Of a DNA stretch of 64,000 bases, positions 29,649 through 37,487 are shown piece by piece (position 1 is the stretch's first letter; each line of letters opens with the position of its first letter). Origin of the DNA: Flavobacteriales bacterium (GTDB lineage Bacteria > Bacteroidota > Bacteroidia > Flavobacteriales_D > Sanyastnellaceae); NCBI GenBank assembly GCA_016722445.1, contig JADKIZ010000017.1:21853-85852 (forward strand), in the 5' to 3' direction. Both the position numbers and the translations under genes were made by a program. The notes beneath the pieces are model-generated. The model had not been told where the DNA came from, made no database searches, and saw only the letters and a program-made list of their open reading frames with translations.

Positions 29649-30517
29649 TTAACCGAGGTAAGATTTCAAAATCTTACTTCTGCTGGTATGTTTCAATCGA
29701 CGGATAGCTTTTTCTTTGATCTGACGAACGCGTTCGCGAGTCAGGTCGAAACTCTCCCGATTTCTTCGAGGGTGAGTGGATGTTCGCCATTCAAACCAAA
29801 ATAAAGTCTCACAACATCAGCTTCGCGGCTGGTGAGTGTGCGCAACGAACGTTCGATTTCTTTGCGCAAAGACTCATGCAAAAGATCGGTATCCGGTGAA
29901 GGAGTATCGTTGGTTTGCAATACATCATACATGGTAGAACTGCTGTCGTCACCATCTTTCAATGGAGCATCCATGGATACGTGGCGACCGCTGTTTCTCA
30001 TAGACTGCTTCACTTCATCGAGAGTCATCTCGAGAACTTCAGCGAGTTCTGCAGGCGTTGGCGGACGTTCGAATTCTTGTTCAAGTTTAGCGAATGCCTT
30101 ATTGATTTTGTTGATCGAACCAATTTTATTCAACGGAAGTCGAACAATACGAGATTGCTCAGCAAGAGCCTGAAGGATCGACTGACGAATCCACCAAACA
30201 GCGTAGGAGATGAATTTGAAACCACGCGTTTCATCGAAACGCTGAGCTGCTTTGATCAAACCGAGGTTACCCTCATTGATCAAGTCAGGAAGGCTCAAAC
30301 CTTGATTCTGATACTGTTTGGAAACAGACACCACGAAACGGAGGTTGGCTTTGGTGAGCTTTTCCAAAGCGGCTTGATCGCCGGCTTTGATACGCTTCGC
30401 CAGTTCAACTTCCTCCTCAGCGGTGATCAGATCCACACGGCCGATTTCCTGCAGGTACTTATCCAGCGATGCCGTTTCGCGGTTGGTAACCTGTTTGGTG
30501 ATTTTTAACTGCCTCAT
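29649..30517 (-). CDS. rpoD: Primary sigma factor RpoD (one frameshift)
   Basis: The about 289-residue protein is the compact Bacteroidota housekeeping sigma: region 1.2 (SLDKYLQEIGRVDLITAEEE), region 2 (LRFVVSVSKQYQNQGLSLPD, GFKFISYAVWWIRQSI), region 3, and region 4 (LTSREADVVRLYFGLNGEHP). The frame stops at 29741 (LTLEEIGRVST). Adding one C to the CCC at 29756-29758 (G on the coding strand) restores ESFDLTRERVRQIKEKAIRR and the true C-terminus SKILKSYLG. This helix recognises the -33 box, so a real break would be lethal unless another copy exists. I therefore read it as a homopolymer sequencing error. It recognises the TTG/TAnnTTTG promoters seen throughout the window. Confidence 0.96.
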
Positions 30518-30657
30518 TTATTTGAATCTTTTGATTTCCCCGGGATGGGATTTTACAACCCTGTCCCTGCTACTTTATTTTCTTCATCACATTCTTTAAG
30601 ACCCAAAAGCCTTGTGAATGTTACGGAATTGTCCGTTAAAAGTTCGAAACTATCGGT

Positions 30658-32802
30658 TTAATTCGATGCTGTTTCTGGTCTAGGAATCAAAACTTTACGT
30701 GAAAGTTTGTATTTTCCGTTTTTCGGATCTTTACCAATCACTTTCACTTGAATTCTGTCACCTTCTTTCAACACATCGCGAACATTTTCAATACGTGTCC
30801 AATCGATTTCAGAGACGTGCAGGAGCGCATCCTGTTTCGGAAGAATCTCAACGAAAGCACCAAACGCCTGGATGTTTTTCACCACACCTTCGTAAACCTC
30901 ACCCACTTCAATTTGTGGAGGGAATACGATGCTTTTCACACGACGAAGAGCTGCTTCAAGATTTTCCTTATTGGAAGAAGCGATTTCTACGATGCCTTTA
31001 TTATCGACTTCAGAGATGGTAATCACCGTGCTTGTTGTCTTCTGGATTTCCTGAATCACTTTACCACCTGGGCCGATTACAGCGCCGATGGTGTCGTTTG
31101 GAATCTCCAGACTCACGATTCTTGGAGCGTGAGGTTTATAGTCTTCACGTGGTTTATCGAGGGTCTTGAGCATTTCGCCCAAAATATGAAGACGGCCTTG
31201 ACGCGCTTGTTCGAGCGCATTTTTCACCATGTCCATGCTGAGACCTTTGATTTTGATGTCCATCTGGCAAGCGGTAATACCTTTCGCAGTACCGGTTACT
31301 TTGAAGTCCATATCTCCGAGGTGGTCTTCATCACCAAGGATATCGGAGAGGATTTGATACTTTGAATTGTCTTCATTGGTGATCAATCCCATTGCAATAC
31401 CAGAAACGGGTGCAGAAATCTGAACACCACCATCCATGAGAGCAAGCGTACCTGCGCAAACCGTTGCCATAGAAGACGAACCATTTGATTCGAGGATATC
31501 AGAAACAACGCGAATTGCGTAAGGACATTCAGCACGTGGTGGAATGACAGGTTTCAAAGCTCTGAGAGCGAGGTTACCGTGACCAATTTCGCGACGACTT
31601 GTAGCGCGAATTGGACGAGCTTCACCCGTGCTGTATGGTGGGAAGTTGTAATGCAACAAGAAACGATCTTCGCGAGGCATTACCGCGCTATCGATCATCT
31701 GTTCGTCCAACTTGGTACCCAAAGTGAGGGTAGTAAGCGATTGAGTTTCACCACGCGTTAATACGCTTGATCCGTGAGTACCTGGAAGGTAATCCACTTC
31801 ACTCCAGATCGGACGGATCTGAGTTGTAGAGCGGCCATCAAGGCGAATGCCTTCATTGAGGATCATGTTTCGCATGGCATCCTTGAGGCAGTCGTGGTGG
31901 TATTTATTGAGCAGGAAACGAATGGCTTCCTTTTCTTCGTCGGTATAACGCTTTTCGAACTCTTCCTGAATTTCATGGAAAGAGTTGGAGCGAGAATTTT
32001 TGTCAGTAGGGATCTTGGCTGTATCGTAATATTTCTGATAACATTCGTCCCAAACGAGTTTTTTCAGATCAAGATCTTTTGGTTCGTGATCGTAAGTACG
32101 TTTGGTTCTAGCCTTTTCAACTTGTTCAGCGAGTTCCTTTTGAGCCTGAACCTGAACTTTGATGGCAGCGTGTGCCACTTCGAGTGCAGCGATCATTTCA
32201 TCTTCAGAAACCTCTTTCATTTCACCTTCAACCATGACGATGCTATCATCAGAACCGGCAACCATCAACTCGAGGTCGGCGGTGGCCAGTTGCGCCCAGG
32301 TAGGATTCAAAACAAACTGACCGTTGATCCGTGCAACGCGTACTTCTGAGATCGGGCCATTGAAAGGCAGATCAGAAACAGCGATCGCAGCAGAAGCAGC
32401 GAGACCAGCAAGGCTATCCGACATATTTTCTTTATCGGCAGAAATGAGGTTCACCACCACCTGGATATCGGCATGGAAATCATCTGGAAACATCGGGCGC
32501 AGGGCGCGGTCGATGAGACGAGCGACGAGGATTTCGTCGTCATAAGGGCGAGCTTCACGTTTGAAATAGCCACCCGGAAAACGTCCGGCAGCAGCATATT
32601 TTTCGCGATATTCTACAGTTAAAGGGAGGAAGTCAACACCAGCTTTTGCTTCATCAGCTGCAACAACTGCAGCGAGGAGCATGGTATCACCTTGTCTTAC
32701 CACGACAGAACCGTGGGCTTGTTTGGCCAACTTACCTGTTTCGATGGTAATCGGGCGATTGTCACCGAGGTCGATGGTTTTCTTAAACAATTGGTAACTC
32801 AT
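30658..32802 (-). CDS. pnp: Polyribonucleotide nucleotidyltransferase (PNPase)
   Basis: The 714-residue protein has the full PNPase layout: two RNase PH domains (FDLGDNR-type start, GGYFKREARPYDDEILVARL; RATSRREIGHGNLALRAL), a linking helical domain, then KH (IGPGGKVIQEIQKTTS) and S1 (GEVYEGVVKNIQAFGAFVEI). It degrades RNA 3' to 5' with phosphate. It follows rpsO on the same strand, the classic rpsO-pnp order, but a strong terminator lies between them, so pnp probably relies on read-through or on its own weak promoter. Confidence 0.98.
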   Translation of the reverse strand: MSYQLFKKTIDLGDNRPITIETGKLAKQAHGSVVVRQGDTMLLAAVVAADEAKAGVDFLPLTVEYREKYAAAGRFPGGYFKREARPYDDEILVARLIDRALRPMFPDDFHADIQVVVNLISADKENMSDSLAGLAASAAIAVSDLPFNGPISEVRVARINGQFVLNPTWAQLATADLELMVAGSDDSIVMVEGEMKEVSEDEMIAALEVAHAAIKVQVQAQKELAEQVEKARTKRTYDHEPKDLDLKKLVWDECYQKYYDTAKIPTDKNSRSNSFHEIQEEFEKRYTDEEKEAIRFLLNKYHHDCLKDAMRNMILNEGIRLDGRSTTQIRPIWSEVDYLPGTHGSSVLTRGETQSLTTLTLGTKLDEQMIDSAVMPREDRFLLHYNFPPYSTGEARPIRATSRREIGHGNLALRALKPVIPPRAECPYAIRVVSDILESNGSSSMATVCAGTLALMDGGVQISAPVSGIAMGLITNEDNSKYQILSDILGDEDHLGDMDFKVTGTAKGITACQMDIKIKGLSMDMVKNALEQARQGRLHILGEMLKTLDKPREDYKPHAPRIVSLEIPNDTIGAVIGPGGKVIQEIQKTTSTVITISEVDNKGIVEIASSNKENLEAALRRVKSIVFPPQIEVGEVYEGVVKNIQAFGAFVEILPKQDALLHVSEIDWTRIENVRDVLKEGDRIQVKVIGKDPKNGKYKLSRKVLIPRPETASN

Positions 32803-32842
32803 TTTCTTTTTTGCGGATAAAAAACGTCAAGTATGTAAACGC

Positions 32843-32872
32843 AAAAAGGCAATTGTGGTCAATTGCCCTTTT
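32843..32872 (-). terminator. Intrinsic terminator between rpsO and pnp
   Basis: AAAAGGGCAATTG and CAATTGCC-TTTTT arms with a four-base loop, 24 bases after the rpsO stop codon. Confidence 0.85.
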
Positions 32873-32895
32873 GCCCGTCCCGATGGGACAATGTG

Positions 32896-33165
32896 TTATT
32901 TGCGGAGATCAAGTTCTTTAACAATAGCCCTGTAACGCGTAATGTCTGTTTTCTGCAAATAGTCGAGGAGACTTCTGCGCTTACCTACCAAGCGAATCAG
33001 ACTGCGTTGAGTACCGAAGTCTTTTTTGTTCACTTTGAGGTGTTCTGTCAGGTGGTTGATGCGGAAAGAAAATAGTGCAATCTGTCCTTCGGCTGTTCCG
33101 GTGTCTTTTTCAGACTTACCGTGTTTTTTGAAAATCTCTTGTTTTTTTTCTGATGTGAGGTACAT
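32896..33165 (-). CDS. rpsO: 30S ribosomal protein S15
   Basis: The 89-residue protein is a textbook S15: FKKHGKSEKDTGTAEGQIAL, INHLTEHLKVNKKDFGTQRS and RRSLLDYLQKTDITRYRAI. It binds 16S rRNA early in 30S assembly. I start at MYLTSEKK (33165); the 13 extra residues of the longest frame are not part of the family. The transcript leader carries a strong hairpin, consistent with S15 autoregulation, which is known with different structures in different phyla. Confidence 0.97.
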   Translation of the reverse strand: MYLTSEKKQEIFKKHGKSEKDTGTAEGQIALFSFRINHLTEHLKVNKKDFGTQRSLIRLVGKRRSLLDYLQKTDITRYRAIVKELDLRK

Positions 33166-33202
33166 GCTAATACTTGTATAAGTGATTGTTATGTGGTCCG
33201 TC

Positions 33203-33229
33203 AAAGACAGATTTCTTCAAATCTGCTTT
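33203..33229 (-). promoter_or_regulatory. Hairpin in the rpsO leader
   Basis: CAGATTT, loop CTTC/GAAG, AAATCTG, with a further AAAG/CTTT stem beyond a one-base bulge. It lies about 40 bases before the S15 start and just after the predicted transcript start. Confidence 0.5.
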
Positions 33230-33241
33230 AATTGAGGGGTG

Positions 33242-33273
33242 CAAATGTATGCATTCCACACTGGTTTTTCCAA
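33242..33273 (-). promoter_or_regulatory. Promoter of rpsO
   Basis: On the coding strand TTG (33271-33273), 21 bases, then TACATTTG (33242-33249), a full match to the Bacteroidota consensus. Confidence 0.7.
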
Positions 33274-33324
33274 AATTAATACAACAGAACTGGGGAATTT
33301 ATAAGTCCGATATGATTTACCCTA

Positions 33325-33332
33325 TACATTCG
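33325..33332 (+). promoter_or_regulatory. -7 element before the first FKBP gene
   Basis: TACATTCG, a TTCG variant of TAnnTTTG, 27 bases before the ATG at 33359. No TTG at standard spacing is clear. Confidence 0.4.
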
Positions 33333-33358
33333 CGGCCCAATTTAACAAACACAAATTC

Positions 33359-33947
33359 ATGAAGAAAAGTATTTTGAGTGTTGTGGCCCTCGGAATTCTG
33401 ATGGCCAGCTGCGGAGATAAGAAAGATGCGGTGAGCGATGTAAAAATGACCAACGAGAACGATAGCTTGAGCTATGCCATCGGTCTGAATCTGGGAGAAA
33501 GTTTTTCTCAGGGAGACTTGAAGGAATTGAACTACGATCTCCTTGTTCAAGGTATGAAAGATCAAATGGACAGTACAGGCGCCATGGAATTGGCAGATGC
33601 TGAAAAGTACATTCAGGAAGTGATGATGGGCCGTGAAGAGCGGAGCGAAACCAACATCAGCAGATGACATGGTTACCGTACATTATCATGGCACTTTGCC
33701 AGACGGAACTGTGTTTGACAGCTCAGTTGATCGCGGCGAACCTGCGTCATTCCGATTGAATCAGGTGATTCCAGGCTGGACAGAAGGACTTCAATTGATG
33801 AGCGAAGGAAGTAAATATCAATTCTTCGTTCCACAAGAACTTGGTTACGGTGCCAGAGGAATGGGAAAAATCAAACCTTATTCTGCATTGGTTTTTGAAA
33901 TTGAGTTGATTAAAGTTGGCGCTCCAGCGGAAGCTCCGGCACATTAA
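33359..33947 (+). pseudogene. FKBP-type peptidyl-prolyl isomerase with internal deletion
   Basis: The N-terminus is a lipoprotein signal (VVALGILMASCGDKK) followed by the FKBP_N dimerisation region (DSLSYAIGLNLGESFSQGDL). The C-terminus is an FKBP catalytic domain from SGAKPTSADDMVTVHYHGTL to the end. Between GREE and SGAKPTS about 40 residues are missing compared with the next gene, and the reading frame changes at 33640. The missing piece includes the linker helix and the first FKBP strand. Both remaining parts are well conserved. A deletion in the cell or an assembly error are both possible. Confidence 0.8.
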
Positions 33948-34035
33948 TCCCATGTATTGCTCTTGAAAGTGGAGAAAAGAGGTATAGGTTTTGCTTGATG
34001 CCGACGAATTTCATTTTCAAAACAAATCCATTTCT

Positions 34036-34707
34036 ATGAAAAAATTATTTTTCGCGATTTCGATGCTGGTTCTGCAATTGAGTGTTTGTGGCCAAACTAA
34101 AAATGCACAACCACTTCAAACAGAAAACGACAGTTTGAGTTATTGCATCGGATTGAGTATTGGTAAAAGCCTCGCGGATGGAGACCTTCAGGACGTTGAA
34201 GTGTCAAAGCTAGCGCAAGGAATTGCCGATCAATTCAAACAAAACCCATTGATGACTGTTGAACAGGCAGAGATGTATATCAATCGGTTTTGATGGCGTC
34301 AAGAAGCCAAAAACCTGGAATACAAAATCAAACAGGAAGAATTTATCACAACCAACAAAAAAGCCGAAGGAGTTAAAACGACTCCAAGCGGTTTGCAATA
34401 CAAAGTGATTTCTGAAGGTACCGGTCCAAAACCAACAGCTGCAGATGTTGTTACGGTGCATTATACCGGCACCTTGACAGATGGTACTGTTTTCGACAGT
34501 TCTGTGCAGCGCGGTGAACCGGCGACATTCGGATTGAGTCAGGTGATACCCGGTTGGACTGAGGGTCTGCAAATGATGAGCACAGGAAGCAAGTATCAGT
34601 TCTTTATTCCTCAGGAATTGGGATATGGTTCAAGTGGAATGGGTGAAATCAAACCGTATTCGGTTTTGATCTTTGAAGTAGAGTTGATCGCCATCGGCAA
34701 TCAATAA
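34036..34707 (+). CDS. FKBP-type peptidyl-prolyl isomerase, in-frame TGA
   Basis: A paralogue of the previous gene: signal peptide (MKKLFFAISMLVLQLSVCG), FKBP_N region (DSLSYCIGLSIGKSLADGDL), linker and full FKBP domain (PSGLQYKVISEGTGPKPTAA, DGTVFDSSVQRGEPATFGLS, VIPGWTEGLQMMS). It folds exported proteins by proline isomerisation. The single frame contains one TGA at 34291-34293. The local text would be repaired without changing the frame by one extra T and a duplicated GC (giving FLMARQEAKN), so paired sequencing slips are likely. A terminator follows directly. Confidence 0.85.
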
Positions 34708-34730
34708 GCTTGATCATAAAAAAAACATGA

Positions 34731-34761
34731 AGGCTGTCCTGAATTCAGGGCAGCCTTTTTT
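34731..34761 (+). terminator. Intrinsic terminator after the FKBP genes
   Basis: AGGCTGTCCTG and CAGGGCAGCCT arms around AATT, followed by six T's, 23 bases after the second FKBP stop. Confidence 0.9.
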
Positions 34762-34824
34762 ATTCATCCCGATTGGATGCATCCGTTTTTGAAGCGGTAG
34801 AATAACTTTACTCCGCAATAAAAC

Positions 34825-35421
34825 ATGGAAGACATCACATCCATTCAGGAGAACACTTTTCGCAAATTCGTTGACGGCACTTATGTTCTCGACGAAGTAA
34901 CCTGGGGTGCCTTTGTAAAAGATTGGTCATATTTTGAAGCCAAACGAAAGAACATACTGACAACGGCAGGTGAAGTTGAGAAGTACGTATATTTTGTATT
35001 GGAAGGAGTTCAGCGGGCTTATTATGTTGGGGAAAATGATAAAGAGGCCACCATTGTTTTTACCTATGCCCCATCATTCAGTGGTGTTGCAGACTCGGCT
35101 TTGACGGGGCTTCCTTCCAAATATTATTTTGAAACCATTACGTCGAGTCAATTTCTGAGGATTCGAATTGAAACATTGAATAAGTTGATGGAAGAACACC
35201 GACCCATTCAAAATCTCATCATGCGTCTCGCCAGTTTAAGTCTATACGGTGTTTTGGCTCGACAAGCAGAAATACAGTCCTTTTCTTCGGAAGAAAAATT
35301 CAGGACTTTGTTACACCGCAGTCCTCACCTACTCCAATTGGTGCCGCACAAATACATTGCATCCTACCTTGGGATTGATGCGACGAACTTCAGTAAGCTT
35401 TTGGGAAGTGTAAAACTCTGA
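34825..35421 (+). CDS. Crp/Fnr-family transcription regulator
   Basis: The 198-residue protein has an N-terminal cyclic-nucleotide-binding-type barrel (KNILTTAGEVEKYVYFVLEG, VQRAYYVGENDKEATIVFTY) and a C-terminal winged helix (LLQLVPHKYIASYLGIDATN, FSKLLGSV). Fnr-type cysteines are absent, so it does not carry an iron-sulfur cluster. The Arg that binds cAMP phosphate is not evident, as in most Bacteroidota members of this group. Its targets are unknown. Confidence 0.88.
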   Translation: MEDITSIQENTFRKFVDGTYVLDEVTWGAFVKDWSYFEAKRKNILTTAGEVEKYVYFVLEGVQRAYYVGENDKEATIVFTYAPSFSGVADSALTGLPSKYYFETITSSQFLRIRIETLNKLMEEHRPIQNLIMRLASLSLYGVLARQAEIQSFSSEEKFRTLLHRSPHLLQLVPHKYIASYLGIDATNFSKLLGSVKL

Positions 35422-35513
35422 TTCTGTTACTTGATGGCGTGATGATGAATCTTGGTAATTGCCAACTTTTCAATCCATGAGTTTCAACAAACTTTGCCCG
35501 TCAATCGAAACAC

Positions 35514-36080
35514 ATGAAAGATCAAAAAGAATTTTTACAACAATATGCTTCTGAGGTGAGAAACATCATCAGAGAAATGGAAAGTTGGTCGCATCAAGAA
35601 GAAAACAATTTACAGCGATATCCAGCACCCGGAAAATGGAGCGCGATACAATGTGTGCAGCACCTCAACGTATACAGTCGCTATTATTTAAAAGCTATAG
35701 AAAAGGAATTGAAAACAGCTCCAACAGTTTCCGGCCATGAAGTGAAGTCAGGTCCATTGGGCAGGTATTTTATAAAATTGATGAAAACCAACGACAACGG
35801 AATTGTAACCAAGCCCATGAATTCACCTAAAAATGCTGTACCTGAATTGTTGCCCAATGTCAAGTCAGAAATCAGCGAGTTCATTCAGCACCAACAAAAG
35901 CTATTGATACTATTGCAACAATCTGAGAAGATCGATATCAATCAAATCAGAATTCCAACTTCCATCATGAAAATGATTCGCATGAAGTTGGGAGATACGT
36001 TTGCCTTTTTTATAGAACATGAAAAGAGGCATATGATACAAGGTCGAAAAGCTTTGGAAGCTGGGGAATCTAGATTATAG
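35514..36080 (+). CDS. DinB-like putative metal-binding protein
   Basis: The 188-residue protein is an all-helical DinB_2-type bundle: PGKWSAIQCVQHLNVYSRYY holds the first metal-ligand His, and FFIEHEKRHMIQG the two later ones. In this superfamily the three His bind a divalent metal, and some members are thiol transferases. No role can be assigned here. It lies about 90 bases after the Crp/Fnr gene on the same strand. Confidence 0.85.
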   Translation: MKDQKEFLQQYASEVRNIIREMESWSHQEENNLQRYPAPGKWSAIQCVQHLNVYSRYYLKAIEKELKTAPTVSGHEVKSGPLGRYFIKLMKTNDNGIVTKPMNSPKNAVPELLPNVKSEISEFIQHQQKLLILLQQSEKIDINQIRIPTSIMKMIRMKLGDTFAFFIEHEKRHMIQGRKALEAGESRL

Positions 36081-36136
36081 TATCAACGAGATTTCTGAGC
36101 ACAACGGATTCATCTTAAATCCACACATAACCATCC

Positions 36137-36144
36137 TATCTTCG
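36137..36144 (+). promoter_or_regulatory. -7 element before the lipoprotein gene
   Basis: TATCTTCG, a TTCG variant of TAnnTTTG, 35 bases before the ATG at 36180. Confidence 0.4.
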
Positions 36145-36179
36145 TCAGATTATGGCACCATATTTTCCATAGGCCGACG

Positions 36180-36869
36180 ATGACGAAATCATACATTCCA
36201 TGGATTTTCCTGTGCAGTTTAGTGATCTGCCTGTCGGGCTGTATGGATACAAATCATCAAGACAATTTAAAAGAAGTTGCAAAAGATTTGCAAGAATTGA
36301 AGTCTCAGATGCCAGAAGAACCGGATACTGCAAGCTCAATTTTACCCGACAGTATTTCAAATCACGAAACGAAGTTTGCGGCCAATGAAGTCATTGAAGT
36401 AAAGAAGAAGCCCGAGATAACTTCTGACAAAAAAATAGGTGCGCCGGAACCAGTCAAGGAAGAATTGCCGCTGCCTGTTTCTTCAGAGAAAGATGAATTG
36501 TTTCATTACCAAAACTCCAAACTCATTTCATTGCGTATTACACCTTGGAAGAGTGATAGACGACAACTCATTTTTTATGACAAGAAGGGAAACATCACCT
36601 ATACGCAGGACGATGTGAGGCTGAGTTATCAGGAAGTATCCGAGGTCAAAGAATTTCATTCGAATGGAGCCGTGGCCAAAATACAAATCCACAATAATCC
36701 GGGAGCCAGTCGTCATTGGTCAGAAATTTTGATCACATTCGATCAAAACAACGAACCAGAATGGAAGACCATCATGACCTATCCACTCGAAAGCATTTCG
36801 CAAACCATGAACAATACCTATAGATTTGACCGCATCCAGAAAAATTGGGTACTGGAGCAGAAACAATAG
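36180..36869 (+). CDS. Lipoprotein of unknown function
   Basis: The 229-residue protein has a lipoprotein signal (IPWIFLCSLVICLSGC) with the lipobox Cys at residue 21. A long charged linker (about 22-105) follows, then a C-terminal beta domain (about 106-229) with strands like LISLRITPWKSDRRQLIFYD and a FHSNGAVAKIQIH segment resembling MORN-type antitoxin or toxin repeats. It is probably anchored in the outer or inner membrane facing the periplasm. The next gene starts 33 bases later and may share its transcript. Confidence 0.75.
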   Translation: MTKSYIPWIFLCSLVICLSGCMDTNHQDNLKEVAKDLQELKSQMPEEPDTASSILPDSISNHETKFAANEVIEVKKKPEITSDKKIGAPEPVKEELPLPVSSEKDELFHYQNSKLISLRITPWKSDRRQLIFYDKKGNITYTQDDVRLSYQEVSEVKEFHSNGAVAKIQIHNNPGASRHWSEILITFDQNNEPEWKTIMTYPLESISQTMNNTYRFDRIQKNWVLEQKQ

Positions 36870-36902
36870 GAAGAGAGAGAACATTCATTCCGGAAACTTC
36901 AC

Positions 36903-37475
36903 ATGGCCAAACATTATATAGAAGACGAAAAATTCGAACGGAAGCAGTTTAATTCAGAGCCATTACCGGCACTTGAATTCGAAAACTGCTCATTTCATTA
37001 TTGTGATTTCACAGATTGCGACCTATCTGGTTACAAATTCATGGATTGTGAATTTCACGGTTGCAATATGAGTCTTGTAAAATGTGACAAAACTGCATTG
37101 CGCAATGTCAAATTCAACCAATGCAAAATGTTGGGATGGCGTTTTGATTTGTGCAATGACTTCGGTTTGTCATTCCGTTTTGAAGGTTGTCAACTCAATC
37201 ATTCCTCCTTTCATCAGCTCAAAATCAAAAAGACTGTTTTTATTGATACACAATTACGCGAAGTGGATTTTTCCTCTTGTGATCTCAGCGGATCAATATT
37301 CGATAGTTGCGATCTCAGCGATGCGTTGTTTGAGAATACAGTGTTGATTCAGGCGGATTTTCGCACGGCGATCCATTATCATATCGATCCGGAGATGAAT
37401 CAAATCAAGAAAGCACGATTTTCATTGAGTGGAGTTGAAGGACTATTGCGAAAGTATCAAATCGAAATTGTGTGA
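36903..37475 (+). CDS. Pentapeptide-repeat protein
   Basis: The 190-residue protein is made of A(D/N)LXX-type pentapeptides (FENCSFHYCDFTDCDLSGYKF and later LREVDFSSCDLSGSIFDSCD), which fold into a right-handed square beta-helix. The central FDLCNDFGLSFRFEGCQLNH interrupts the helix and the C-terminal helix (SLSGVEGLLRKYQIEIV) is the usual dimerisation element. It resembles the Qnr/McbG group that protects DNA gyrase, but closely related Bacteroidota proteins have no shown resistance role. I do not call it qnr. Confidence 0.85.
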   Translation: MAKHYIEDEKFERKQFNSEPLPALEFENCSFHYCDFTDCDLSGYKFMDCEFHGCNMSLVKCDKTALRNVKFNQCKMLGWRFDLCNDFGLSFRFEGCQLNHSSFHQLKIKKTVFIDTQLREVDFSSCDLSGSIFDSCDLSDALFENTVLIQADFRTAIHYHIDPEMNQIKKARFSLSGVEGLLRKYQIEIV

Positions 37476-37487
37476 TACTGGCAGTGA

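Noticed and set aside
34291..34293. In-frame TGA as a selenocysteine or recoded codon
   Set aside because: No SECIS-like hairpin follows, FKBP linkers have no Cys here, and TGA is used as an ordinary stop in many genes of this window.
36903..37475. Pentapeptide-repeat protein as a qnr resistance gene
   Set aside because: The fold matches, but environmental Bacteroidota carry many such proteins and nothing here shows gyrase protection.
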